NCBI RefSeq assembly: GCF_900461525.1 | Contig: NZ_UGOD01000006.1 | Location: forward strand, 31,810-95,809 | Origin: Legionella busanensis | Lineage (GTDB): Bacteria; Pseudomonadota; Gammaproteobacteria; Legionellales; Legionellaceae | DNA length: 64,000 nt | Direction of reading: 5' to 3' | Shown here: piece by piece, positions 24,972 through 32,171 of the stretch | Numbering within the stretch: position 1 is the stretch's first letter | How the letters are laid out: each line of letters opens with the position of its first letter | The notes under the pieces: generated by a model | Database searches by the model: none | Seen by the model: the letters and a program-made list of their open reading frames with translations, nothing else | What the model was told of the DNA's origin: nothing | Made by a program: the position numbers and the translations under genes

Positions 24972-25331
24972 TTAACTTGCAGCGCTATACTGAATAGTAA
25001 AATCTAGGGCTTTTGCAATAGGCTTAGAATTCTTTCCATTTTTCTTTATTTCAATAATACCATAGCGCGCCATAGTATTTAGCGTTCGGCTTAAATTGCT
25101 TGGTTCACGCTTTACAAGCGTTGCTAGTTCTTTAATTGATTCGGGGTTTTGCTCAACGATTATTTTTAGTAATCGCATATTATTTTCATTTAAAACTTCA
25201 CAAAGAGATTTAATAGAATTAAACCATATTTTTGGTTCATTTTTCTTAGGCTTATATCTTCCTGAAGCAATTTCCATAGCACGTTGTTGAAACTTATCAC
25301 GTGACATAATACCTACTTGAATAGTTTTCAT
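24972..25331 (-). CDS. Winged-helix antitoxin-type regulator (HVO_A0114/TumA-like)
   Basis: A 119-residue DNA-binding protein. A helical N-terminal part with IWFNSIKSLCEVL is followed by a winged helix-turn-helix: NPESIKELATLVKREPSNLS and RTLNTMARYGIIEIKKNG. This is the arrangement of HVO_A0114-family regulators that partner TumE (DUF6516) toxins. It begins 2 bp after the stop of the TumE-like gene, so the toxin is translated first and the antitoxin second, a reversed order also known from HigBA. It probably represses its own promoter. Confidence 0.8.
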   Translation of the reverse strand: MKTIQVGIMSRDKFQQRAMEIASGRYKPKKNEPKIWFNSIKSLCEVLNENNMRLLKIIVEQNPESIKELATLVKREPSNLSRTLNTMARYGIIEIKKNGKNSKPIAKALDFTIQYSAAS

Positions 25332-25332
25332 T

Positions 25333-25704
25333 CTAATTACCTCCCCTATTCAACTCATCTAAGATTGAATTAACGGCTTTAAAGAAATCATTGAGCAGTT
25401 GCTCTGCGCTTTCAAATTCATAAGGCGTTCCCTTGTCTTTAATCGACTTATGTACGTGGTCATATTTAATGACTCGCCCACTATACCGATTTCCCTTTTT
25501 AGCACAAATAGCATGTGCATTATCAAAACCTAAAATACGTTGATTAAAATTATCATGTAGCGTCAAATTATATCGAATACCATGTGGCCTCTCCTTAGTA
25601 GGCTTAATTTTAGTGGCTTCGATTTTATACCAGTAACCATTTTCTTCTGTAAATTCAGTTCCATCAAGAGCAAGTAGATTTTCTAAGCCTATATCAGATG
25701 CCAT
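25333..25704 (-). CDS. TumE-family toxin (DUF6516)
   Basis: A 123-residue protein. GIRYNLTLHDNFNQRILGFDNAHAIC, given here in outline, followed by YDHVHK and YEFESAEQLLNDFFKAVNSIL, fits the DUF6516/TumE family. These are toxins of type II pairs found on mobile elements; the mechanism is not well established. Paired with the winged-helix gene immediately downstream. It lies between boundary motifs 4 and 5; toxin-antitoxin modules are common stabilisers of cassette arrays. Confidence 0.75.
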   Translation of the reverse strand: MASDIGLENLLALDGTEFTEENGYWYKIEATKIKPTKERPHGIRYNLTLHDNFNQRILGFDNAHAICAKKGNRYSGRVIKYDHVHKSIKDKGTPYEFESAEQLLNDFFKAVNSILDELNRGGN

Positions 25705-25811
25705 AATATCTTATAAATATCATCTGGTGATATTTATATTATAATATATTGTCAATTTAAAGCAATCGGTTATATTTCTTAAAGGGTAAAGATATGAAAG
25801 AAAGGATTAAA

Positions 25812-25829
25812 ACATGGTTTTTTGGGACA
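25812..25829 (+). repeat. Module-boundary motif, copy 5
   Basis: ACATGGTTTTTTGGGACA; one extra T compared with the core (25817-25829). It separates the TumE pair from the small coiled-coil gene. Confidence 0.7.
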
Positions 25830-25965
25830 TTTAAGAAAATCCTTATTATTTATAGAAAATAGAGTTATTAGACGTAAAAATAATCTGCTATACCCTTCTT
25901 GGATCGTTAATTATACAACTTATAAACCTAGCTATACTAAATATATTTAAATTAAGGAAATTTAG

Positions 25966-26163
25966 ATGGATGTTAATTCCCTACTGGAGCATTTAAAACA
26001 AATCGATAAGGATTTACTCGAGCTTGAGAGAGAGTATAAATTTAATGATTCTACAGAGTCATTAAAAAAAATATTAGAAAAAAATAGAGAATTGCGTAAG
26101 GCAATATTAGGTACTTTAGAGAATATATATAGCGAAATACCCAGATTACAAAAAAAGCATTGA
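25966..26163 (+). CDS. Small coiled-coil protein
   Basis: A 65-residue, strongly charged protein with heptad-like spacing of Leu and Ile (LLEHLKQIDKDLLELEREYK) and no other feature. AAGGAAATTTAG precedes the ATG, a good ribosome site. It is convergent with the NTF2-like gene and shares its module. Function unknown. Confidence 0.55.
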   Translation: MDVNSLLEHLKQIDKDLLELEREYKFNDSTESLKKILEKNRELRKAILGTLENIYSEIPRLQKKH

Positions 26164-26190
26164 TATTTTTTTAAAATTCTCTATAAGAAT

Positions 26191-26230
26191 TTCGATAGCA
26201 ATTATTTATTAATTGTAACTATCGAATTTT
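26191..26230. terminator. Probable bidirectional terminator
   Basis: TTCGATAGCAATT (26191-26203) pairs with AATTG-TAA-CTATCGAA (26211-26226), bulged by three bases, then TTTT. It lies between two convergent genes. Confidence 0.5.
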
Positions 26231-26614
26231 CTAAGCTTGGGCAGAGACTATGGTTCCTTGATGATAAACAATCAGCCATTTATTCTTTTCTCTTCTCCAC
26301 AGTGTAGATCTACGTGTTATTCTTACCTGATCCTGAACTAAGGTATAAGTTAATAAGTAATTGTCTTTTGCAATTTCTCTACACTTAAAATCGCTTGTTT
26401 GCCAAACATCTTTGTAATTAGGATCATTATATCTTTCTAGTAAAGTTTTTATTACAAACTCTCTACCGTATATGGCGCCTGAAGCGCCGACTTCCCAGAA
26501 ATCTTCGGCAGTCATAGATTCAAGTGCTTCTCTAGTTCTCCCAAATTTATCTGGGTGGTGAAAGATTGGTTCGCGTTGCTTTAATTCTTTTAAGATTTTT
26601 TCAAAATTACTCAT
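26231..26614 (-). CDS. SnoaL-like/DUF4440-type protein, copy A
   Basis: A 127-residue NTF2-like protein: LKQREPIFHHPDKFG, AEDFWEVGASGAIYGREFVI (pocket strand) and YLLTYTLVQDQ, RRSTLWRRE, KWLIVYHQGT at the C-terminus. The HHPDKFG, DFWEVG and RRSTLW elements are those of the DUF4440 group. It is about nine-tenths identical to copy B at 29493-29876, including part of the upstream DNA up to a boundary motif. Function unknown. Confidence 0.8.
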   Translation of the reverse strand: MSNFEKILKELKQREPIFHHPDKFGRTREALESMTAEDFWEVGASGAIYGREFVIKTLLERYNDPNYKDVWQTSDFKCREIAKDNYLLTYTLVQDQVRITRRSTLWRREKNKWLIVYHQGTIVSAQA

Positions 26615-26656
26615 GGCTAATGTTTAGCATTATTAATTCTTGTTCATAAACAAGTA

Positions 26657-26674
26657 ATATGTGTTTTCGGGACA
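26657..26674 (+). repeat. Module-boundary motif, copy 6
   Basis: ATATGTGTTTTCGGGACA; core 26663-26674 with one change (T to C). The preceding AACAAGTAAT is shared with copy 9, because both lie upstream of the duplicated NTF2-like gene. Confidence 0.75.
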
Positions 26675-26745
26675 CTTTTATACCATTCAGCCCTATACTT
26701 ATCTTGTGCCATAACTAAATTCAATTTGAAATATATATTAGAAAT

Positions 26746-26812
26746 GTAGCCTGGCTGAAACGAAGTGAAACCCGGGTTTCGATCCTGCGGAGCTGCACCC
26801 AGGCTTGCTGGG
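26746..26812. repeat. REP-like palindromic element
   Basis: GTAGCCTGGCTGAAACGAAG, then GTGAAACCCGGG, and a return arm CCCAGGCTTGCTGGGC: the GTAGCCTGG...CCCGGG pattern of common gammaproteobacterial intergenic palindromes. A shorter, decayed relative (ATGTAGCCTTAAG) is at about 22476. Confidence 0.5.
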
Positions 26813-26975
26813 CTTATCAATATAATAAAAAGCTCTAAAGCATGAGGGAAAAGTAGCAGAAGTTAAGGCTTTCAAACAAGAAGTTAGATTAGTCATTAAT
26901 CGCAGCAAAATTCTTACCAAAGAACTTGACTAATGGCTTTTAGGATATTGTAAATCTTTTAATAAGGAGTAAATG

Positions 26976-27398
26976 ATGTCTGTCGAGCTGTTCCAAAATA
27001 AATTAGTAGCCGTATTGAATAAAAGTATTGAACCAGGCAAAGTAATGAACGCCTTGGCTCATATGTGTATTGGTTTGGGTTCAGAAATTGGGCAGACAGG
27101 TTTGAGACTAACCAATTATCAAGATGCTGATGGTGGCTCTCATCCTTTTATTTCGGAAATACCTTTCATTATTTTGTCCGAAAGCTCCAATAAAATAAGA
27201 AAATTACGCCAAACAGCTTTGAGCCAAAATATTTTATTAAATGATTTTACTGACACCATGACTGTAGGAACCTATCAAGAACAAATTGAAAGGACTAGCC
27301 AGACAAAAGAAGAAAATCTTATTTATTATGGTATTGTCCTATTTGGTGATTGGGAAAAAGTCACTAAATTAACCAAAAAATGTTCTTTATGGCGATAA
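26976..27398 (+). CDS. DUF2000 family protein (PTH2-like fold)
   Basis: A protein of about 140 residues. KLVAVLNKSIEPGKVMNALA followed by HMCIGLGSEIGQTGLRL and PFIILSESSNKIRKLRQTA is the DUF2000 pattern (PF09391), thought to have the fold of peptidyl-tRNA hydrolase 2. A GGAG site lies before two ATGs (26973 and 26976). It is followed after 16 bp by a YbaK-type deacylase and a truncated AlaX, giving a small cluster of proteins with tRNA-related folds. Biochemical activity is not established. Confidence 0.8.
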   Translation: MSVELFQNKLVAVLNKSIEPGKVMNALAHMCIGLGSEIGQTGLRLTNYQDADGGSHPFISEIPFIILSESSNKIRKLRQTALSQNILLNDFTDTMTVGTYQEQIERTSQTKEENLIYYGIVLFGDWEKVTKLTKKCSLWR

Positions 27399-27414
27399 AT
27401 TTAAGGAATTTCCA

Positions 27415-27906
27415 ATGTCTGATGAAAATAAAATATTAAGCAAAAGTGCTCAGAGTGTACAGCAAGCTTTGGTAGAAAAAGGATTAGCTTTTGAAGTGGT
27501 TGAGCTTGCTGCAAGTACTCGTACCGCAATTGATGCTGCAAATACTATAGGATGCGATGTAGCACAAATTATGAAGTCATTATTGTTTTGTATTAAAAAA
27601 ACCAAACAGCCTGTTTTGGTATTAGCAAGCGGTATTAATCGTGTTAATGAAAAAGCCATAGAGCAGTGGGTTGGTGAAAAAATTGTTAAAGCAGATGCTG
27701 ATTTTACTCGTGATATAACTGGCTTTGCTATTGGGGGTGTTCCTCCTATAGGACATAAACAAACAATCACTCATATTTTTATTGATGAAGACTTACTGAA
27801 ATATAAGATTCTATGGGCTGCTGCTGGTACCCCTAATGCAGTTTTTAGTTTGAGTTCCAGTGATATTGAATCCCTAACCCATGGCAAGGTCATTGCTATC
27901 AAATAG
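27415..27906 (+). CDS. YbaK/EbsC-family aminoacyl-tRNA deacylase
   Basis: A 163-residue single-domain protein: RTAIDAANTIGCDVAQIMKS (loop and helix around the pocket, about residues 35-54) with the conserved LLF segment, the lysine in KSLLFCIKK, VLASGINRVNEK, and IGGVPPIGH (about 105-113), all typical of the YbaK/ProXp family, which removes wrongly charged amino acids (Cys, Ala, Ser) from tRNA. Free-standing members act in trans. AAGGAATTTCC precedes the ATG. Translationally close to the DUF2000 gene. Confidence 0.9.
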   Translation: MSDENKILSKSAQSVQQALVEKGLAFEVVELAASTRTAIDAANTIGCDVAQIMKSLLFCIKKTKQPVLVLASGINRVNEKAIEQWVGEKIVKADADFTRDITGFAIGGVPPIGHKQTITHIFIDEDLLKYKILWAAAGTPNAVFSLSSSDIESLTHGKVIAIK

Positions 27907-27913
27907 GTTCATT

Positions 27914-28000
27914 ATGCGAAAAGTATTTTTGGATAATCCTTATCAAGCTCGTTTAGAAACTTGTGTGGTTTCAGTTGGCCAGATTCAGCACGTTCATTAG
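27914..28000 (+). pseudogene. 5' remnant of an alanyl-tRNA editing protein (AlaX)-like gene
   Basis: Starting 7 bp after the YbaK stop, the frame MRKVFLDNPYQARLETCVVS has the look of an AlaX N-terminus (VFLDNPYQ), but it stops after 28 codons, before the zinc-binding HxxxH part. The remainder is missing and boundary motif 7 follows within 60 bp. Confidence 0.55.
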
Positions 28001-28050
28001 AGCTTGACAAATGTTTTTGAGTTTTGTTCACGATACCTTATTTTTTATAA

Positions 28051-28067
28051 GGTGTGGTTTTGGGATA
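28051..28067 (+). repeat. Module-boundary motif, copy 7 (degenerate)
   Basis: GGTGTGGTTTTGGGATA: one T fewer and C to T in the core. It sits where the AlaX-like gene has been cut off. Confidence 0.5.
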
Positions 28068-28164
28068 TCAATTAATTGATAAGCAAATTTTACAAAGATA
28101 GCAGAAATAATTTCTAAATTATTTTAAAATAGATATTATCAACACCATTAAGTCTATTATGAAA

Positions 28165-29184
28165 CTATTCATTTGGTAATTCTTTACCAATTTGCTCTAC
28201 TAGCTCTATTAATAGCGAGATCATAAATAGACTTTCTATTGAGGAGGGAATGACTGTACAGACGACACTTGCCATTTGTACTAAAGTTAAAGCTAATGCA
28301 TGCCCTACCCACAAGTTGGGAATACTCCCACGTTTATTATTTAATATTCTTCCATTAGATTTATAAAAAATATATGCATTTGGATGTGTACTAAGGCTCG
28401 CGTCTGAATAGTAGAATCTCATCCTACTTTGATTCACACATTTCTCTATATTAGTAAAATTTATTCTATTTTTAGGTATAGGGCTAAAAAAAATTTTTGC
28501 CCATCCATAAGGCTCTTTAAAAGACTTACCATATTTTGAAATAATAAAATTATATCTAGATATACAATCTTTAAATTGTTTTTCAGTTGGAGGACGCTGC
28601 CTAATTTCGTTCTTATAGGCCTCTGCTTTTTTCATAAGGTTATATTCATCAATTATCGCATGTTCCATAAAAGCAACTGCGCAGTCACTTCCTTTCTCAA
28701 TGATAAATAAAGAAACTATAAAAATTTCATACAAAGAACGCCATCTACTTTGTGCAGCATTACCATATCCACCTAATAATAAATAAAATACCTCATCTGC
28801 TATATTCCATGAGAGCATATAAAAATTTAATAGTACATCTAATATAGGACTCCCGGCTCGTACACCCTGACTTAGAGCAGTAACAAATACTCCATACTCT
28901 TCACATAAAGTAAGTGAAAGACTAATTTTTTCAAAAAGGGGAAGATATAATTTAGGCCATTCTTTTATAAATTTTCTATGTTTAAAAGAATTAATAGTAT
29001 ATATATCCTTTCCTTCAGCTAAGATTTTTTCTCGTAAAGATGAGAAATTAGATTTAACGAAGGAGTCTATAAGTGGTATTGTTTTCTTGGTAAATTCTTT
29101 ATGAAGAACAGTGAACTCAGTAACTAAACTCGATATTAATTTTTCAGATATACTATTTCGAAAAAGATAATCAGAATTGGTCAT
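28165..29184 (-). CDS. DUF5677-like protein
   Basis: A 339-residue, mostly helical protein. The central region SRWRSLYEIFIVSLFIIEKG with a following EHAIIDEYNLMKKAEAYKNE is like the DUF5677 family (R...YE, then D/E-rich helix). No catalytic motif, no clear transmembrane helix. Just upstream in the same direction is a truncated serine recombinase gene, so this may be cargo of a recombinase-borne unit. Role unknown; phage defence is possible from such context but unproven. Confidence 0.65.
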   Translation of the reverse strand: MTNSDYLFRNSISEKLISSLVTEFTVLHKEFTKKTIPLIDSFVKSNFSSLREKILAEGKDIYTINSFKHRKFIKEWPKLYLPLFEKISLSLTLCEEYGVFVTALSQGVRAGSPILDVLLNFYMLSWNIADEVFYLLLGGYGNAAQSRWRSLYEIFIVSLFIIEKGSDCAVAFMEHAIIDEYNLMKKAEAYKNEIRQRPPTEKQFKDCISRYNFIISKYGKSFKEPYGWAKIFFSPIPKNRINFTNIEKCVNQSRMRFYYSDASLSTHPNAYIFYKSNGRILNNKRGSIPNLWVGHALALTLVQMASVVCTVIPSSIESLFMISLLIELVEQIGKELPNE

Positions 29185-29230
29185 CTATTCAACCTAAGTA
29201 TAAATGCGAATTTGCACAAATAATGCAAAC

Positions 29231-29467
29231 TCACTGGTTAATGTATTTATATAGTGTAGTCTTTCCAACACCAACCATCTTACAAATGGATTGAATTGAA
29301 TGCTTCTTATTAGCATACAAGGTTTTAACTAATTCTTTTTGCTCATTACTCAGCTTTTCAGGCCGCCCACCTTGTCGACCTCTAGCTCTTGCAGCTTCAA
29401 GACCAGCTAAAGTTCGTTCCTTAATTAAATTACGCTCAAATTCTGATAGTGCACCAAAAACATGTAT
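29231..29467 (-). pseudogene. Serine recombinase (Pin/resolvase type), C-terminal remnant
   Basis: On the - strand an intact frame reads HVFGALSEFERNLIKERTLA, then RARGRQGGRPEKLS, and a helix-turn-helix SIQSICKMVGVGKTTLYKYI, then stop. These are the long E helix and C-terminal DNA-binding domain of Pin-type invertases. The catalytic N-terminal half (Ser nucleophile) is gone; the break is at boundary motif 8. Codons are intact, so the truncation is recent compared with point decay. Confidence 0.85.
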
Positions 29468-29477
29468 TTTAGGGACA
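29460..29477 (+). repeat. Module-boundary motif, copy 8
   Basis: ACATGTATTTTAGGGACA; two changes in the core. It marks the exact break of the serine recombinase remnant and lies 16 bp from the stop of the NTF2-like copy B. Confidence 0.6.
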
Positions 29478-29492
29478 TTATCAGCGAAACTT

Positions 29493-29876
29493 CTATGTTT
29501 GTGCGGAGACTATTGTTCCTTGATGATAAACAATCAGCCATCTATTCTTTTCTCTTCGCCATAGTGTGGATCTACGTGTTACCCTTGCTTGATCCTGAAC
29601 TAAGGTATAAGTTAATAAGTAATTGTCTTTTGCAATTTCTCTACACTTAAAATCGCTTGTTTGCCAATCATCTTTGTAATTAGGATCATTATACCTTTCA
29701 AGTAAAGTTTTTATCACAAAATCTCTATCATATATGGCACCTGAAGCACCGACTTCCCAGAAATCTTCGACTGTCATTGATTCAAGCACCTCTCTTGTAT
29801 TTCCAAATTTATCTGGGTGATGAAAGATTGGTTCACGTTGTTTCAATTCTTCTAAAATATTTTTTAGATTATTCAC
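29493..29876 (-). CDS. SnoaL-like/DUF4440-type protein, copy B
   Basis: A 127-residue near-duplicate of copy A (26231-26614): the same HHPDKFG, DFWEVGASGAIY, RRSTLWRREK and VYHQGTIVSAQ elements with scattered changes (for example GNTREVLESMTVED). It is the sole gene between boundary motifs 8 and 9, and the DNA between its start and motif 9 is related to that of copy A, so the unit of duplication was gene plus motif. Function unknown. Confidence 0.8.
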   Translation of the reverse strand: MNNLKNILEELKQREPIFHHPDKFGNTREVLESMTVEDFWEVGASGAIYDRDFVIKTLLERYNDPNYKDDWQTSDFKCREIAKDNYLLTYTLVQDQARVTRRSTLWRREKNRWLIVYHQGTIVSAQT

Positions 29877-29939
29877 GACTCATACTCGATATCATTAATT
29901 TGTATATAGTGACATTAACTCGTTTTCTTAAACAAGTAA

Positions 29940-29956
29940 TATGGGGTTTTGAGACA
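29940..29956 (+). repeat. Module-boundary motif, copy 9
   Basis: TATGGGGTTTTGAGACA; core degenerate (one T fewer, G to A). Preceded by AACAAGTAA as at copy 6. Confidence 0.55.
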
Positions 29957-30039
29957 AACAGTTCCTTTATATTGAAGTGGTTTTAATTTAAACATATCAT
30001 GATTCTAAATACTCTTTTAAATCGAATTGAGATAAATAA

Positions 30040-30615
30040 GTGATAAAAACTAACCGTCTTATTATTCGCCCACCAAAACAAGGTGATGCTAAGCCTCTAA
30101 ATGAAGCAATTAACCGCTCTTTAGCAGAAATTTCTCGCTGGATGCCTTGGGCATCAGATCCCAGCTTAAAGACAACCGAAGATTTTATTGAAAAAGGTAT
30201 CCAGCAATGGGTTAAAGAAGATCAGACAGAGTTTCCTATGATCATTGAACTCAAATCGAATAACCGCATAATTAGTGCTAGCGGATTCAATGAAAAAAGT
30301 CAACCTGATGTACCAATGTTCGAAATTGGTTATTGGATAGATAGCCAATATTCTGGAAATGGCTATATAACTGAAGCTGTAAACGCTATTACACAATATG
30401 CTTTTGACAGGTATAGAGCTGTTCGCGTACAAATCTGCACACAGTTAGATAATAATAAAAGTAGTTCCGTTGCCAAACGCTGTGGATTTATCCAAGAAGC
30501 TATTTTAAAAAATTATCGCTTAGACTGTGTAAGTAAAAAACCATGTGATGAAGTCATTTGGGCTTGTTTTTCAATACATCAACTTTCCTTTTTAACGCCA
30601 ATGACTATTGAATGA
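30040..30615 (+). CDS. GNAT acetyltransferase, RimJ/RimL type
   Basis: A 191-residue N-acetyltransferase. TNRLIIRPPKQGDAKPLNEA at the start, EIGYWIDSQYSGNGYITEAV at about residues 93-112 (the acetyl-CoA loop, here QYSGNGY in place of Q/RxxGxG), AVRVQICTQLDNNKSSSVAKRCGF near 128-150. This is the layout of RimJ/RimL-like enzymes acting on protein or small-molecule amines. It appears to start at GTG (30040); no ATG is available near. Only gene between boundary motifs 9 and 10. Confidence 0.9.
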   Translation: MIKTNRLIIRPPKQGDAKPLNEAINRSLAEISRWMPWASDPSLKTTEDFIEKGIQQWVKEDQTEFPMIIELKSNNRIISASGFNEKSQPDVPMFEIGYWIDSQYSGNGYITEAVNAITQYAFDRYRAVRVQICTQLDNNKSSSVAKRCGFIQEAILKNYRLDCVSKKPCDEVIWACFSIHQLSFLTPMTIE

Positions 30616-30620
30616 CTTAA

Positions 30621-30638
30621 CTATAGGTTTTTGGGACA
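30621..30638 (+). repeat. Module-boundary motif, copy 10
   Basis: CTATAGGTTTTTGGGACA, exact core at 30627-30638, 11 bp after the GNAT stop. Last clear copy of the series. Confidence 0.8.
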
Positions 30639-30816
30639 GATTTACAATATTGTAGAGAATTCAATTTATTATAATAATTAAGCATTTTTTTATTGATATA
30701 GGGCTTTTTCTAATTTTTTTAGGCATGTGTTTTAAAATATTGTTTGATATAGCATTTAATTCTATTGAGCATAATATTTATAAAAAGTTAAAGTTTTTTA
30801 TAGAATAAATTTTTAA

Positions 30817-31653
30817 TTAGTAAACTAACCTTAGAGTATTCGTAGTAGTATTAAACTCCATAAGTAAGCAATGTTGCCCATAGGTAATCGGATTATATGG
30901 AGGGTTAAGTATTAAATGTATAAACTTCTCTGGCGCCTTTTCTATTAATTTTTCATATTTACTTCCAAAAGGTTCAGATTTTTCCATATAGGTTCTACAC
31001 CAACCTGAAAACCAATCACTCATTAATTCAAAAATTTCATTTTTAGGATCATTAGGTATTTCTAATTGAATCTTTATACCTATATTAGATAATAAGAAGT
31101 TAACTAATGAAACTCCTGTTACTGGCACGGCTGTATCATACGAATCCGACGCGAACCAGTCACTTAAAATTTTTCCCTCAAATTCAAACATAGAATTTAG
31201 CATTCTTAAACCTTCAAAAGCCCAAATTAACCTAGCAGCTCTTAGCGCTGGTATTTTAATATTGTTGTTCTGTGTAATTTTAAATACTAAATAGTTTTTA
31301 CCGTTATCATTCTTTTCTTGTGAAATATTATTTAAATTTGAAGAATAAAAACCCTGAGTTATAAATGATATATCTGATTCTGTTGATGAAATACAATACA
31401 CTTTAAAATCGATGTCATGAATATTCTTATTTATGTTCTCAATAAATGTTTCTCTAACTTTTTGTTTTCGCCTTCCTCTCACGCTTTCTGAACTCCATTT
31501 ATGAAACACTTGACATCGATTTTGTGGAATTAGCTTTTTTATCCAGCTCAGAGCATGCTCTTTATCTCGAAAGCAACAAAAACACATAGTATGGTAAGAG
31601 TTAGGTTTAAACTCTAGATTTTCTTGCGGGTTAGAGTCGAGAGTATAAAACAT
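30817..31653 (-). CDS. Hypothetical protein, 278 aa
   Basis: No family recognised. The N-terminal part has paired cysteines (HTMCFCCFRDKEHALSWI) and the sequence SVRGRRKQKVRETF; the middle part is ARLIWAFEGLRMLNS and SDSYDTAVPVTGVSLVNFLL. No signal peptide or membrane segment is visible. Like the DUF5677-like gene it lies directly downstream of a serine recombinase remnant in the same direction, which suggests it arrived as cargo. Confidence 0.6.
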   Translation of the reverse strand: MFYTLDSNPQENLEFKPNSYHTMCFCCFRDKEHALSWIKKLIPQNRCQVFHKWSSESVRGRRKQKVRETFIENINKNIHDIDFKVYCISSTESDISFITQGFYSSNLNNISQEKNDNGKNYLVFKITQNNNIKIPALRAARLIWAFEGLRMLNSMFEFEGKILSDWFASDSYDTAVPVTGVSLVNFLLSNIGIKIQLEIPNDPKNEIFELMSDWFSGWCRTYMEKSEPFGSKYEKLIEKAPEKFIHLILNPPYNPITYGQHCLLMEFNTTTNTLRLVY

Positions 31654-31689
31654 TTTGCTTCCTTTTAATTTTGCCTAGTTTTTCATCCA

Positions 31690-31800
31690 TTAATGTATTT
31701 ATAAAGTGTAGCCTTTCTACTCCAACCATCTTGCAAATTGACTGGATTGAATGCTTTTTATTAGCATAAAGTGTTTTGACTAATCCTTTTGTTCGTAAAG
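31690..31800 (-). pseudogene. Second serine recombinase remnant (helix-turn-helix end)
   Basis: The - strand frame GLVKTLYANKKHSIQSICKM matches the C-terminal domain of the remnant at 29231, then a frameshift follows after MVGV. Only about 35 codons remain. It lies about 40 bp upstream of the 278-aa gene. Confidence 0.7.
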
Positions 31801-32171
31801 TCTAAAATAGTTATTTAAGATGAACGTTGATTAATATACAGAGTTTCCGAACCGAGTTTAAAGCTAACTTTGATATTTTTGATAGGTAGCCTGATGCGTC
31901 CAGAAACCCATCGTATTATAAATTTAATAAAGCCTAAAAATCTTCTTTATTTAACAACTATTTAAAATTAATTATTTTACCTATTTAGATTTTAAATAGT
32001 TAACCTAAGTACTTATTCTGTTTCTATTTTCTAAATTCTACCAGATATGAATCTGCCCATAATCCTTGACAATAGTTATTTTAAAATTATTATATGCTCT
32101 TTTTATTAACAAGGTGAGTGCAAGATAGAAGGAGCTTTCTGTTAATTTCTAACAATAATGGAAGGAGAATA
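31801..32171. other. Intergenic region upstream of the LRR gene
   Basis: No gene seen. Contains a 13-bp inverted repeat (AACTATTTAAAAT at 31956-31968 and its complement at 31989-32001) and the promoter at 32066-32093. Confidence 0.45.
32066..32093 (+). promoter_or_regulatory. Likely sigma-70 promoter of the LRR/J-domain operon
   Basis: TTGACA (32066-32071), 16-bp spacer, TATTAT (32088-32093), about 78 bp before the chosen ATG. Confidence 0.5.

Larger units (their letters stand above)
26615..26972. other. Intergenic region with boundary motif and REP-like repeat
   Basis: No intact gene. Holds boundary motif copy 6, the REP-like element at 26746-26812, and near 26860-26933 a frame EVKAFKQEVRLVINRSKI ending in a stop, which may be the tail of a lost gene. 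Confidence 0.45.

Noticed and set aside
20876..30638. Classical integron with attC sites
   Set aside because: No integron integrase gene is present, the repeats lack GTTRRRY/RYYYAAC pairs and a foldable attC stem, and genes point both ways.
20876..30638. CRISPR array
   Set aside because: Copies are too far apart (0.5-1.5 kb), too variable and separated by genes; no cas gene is seen.
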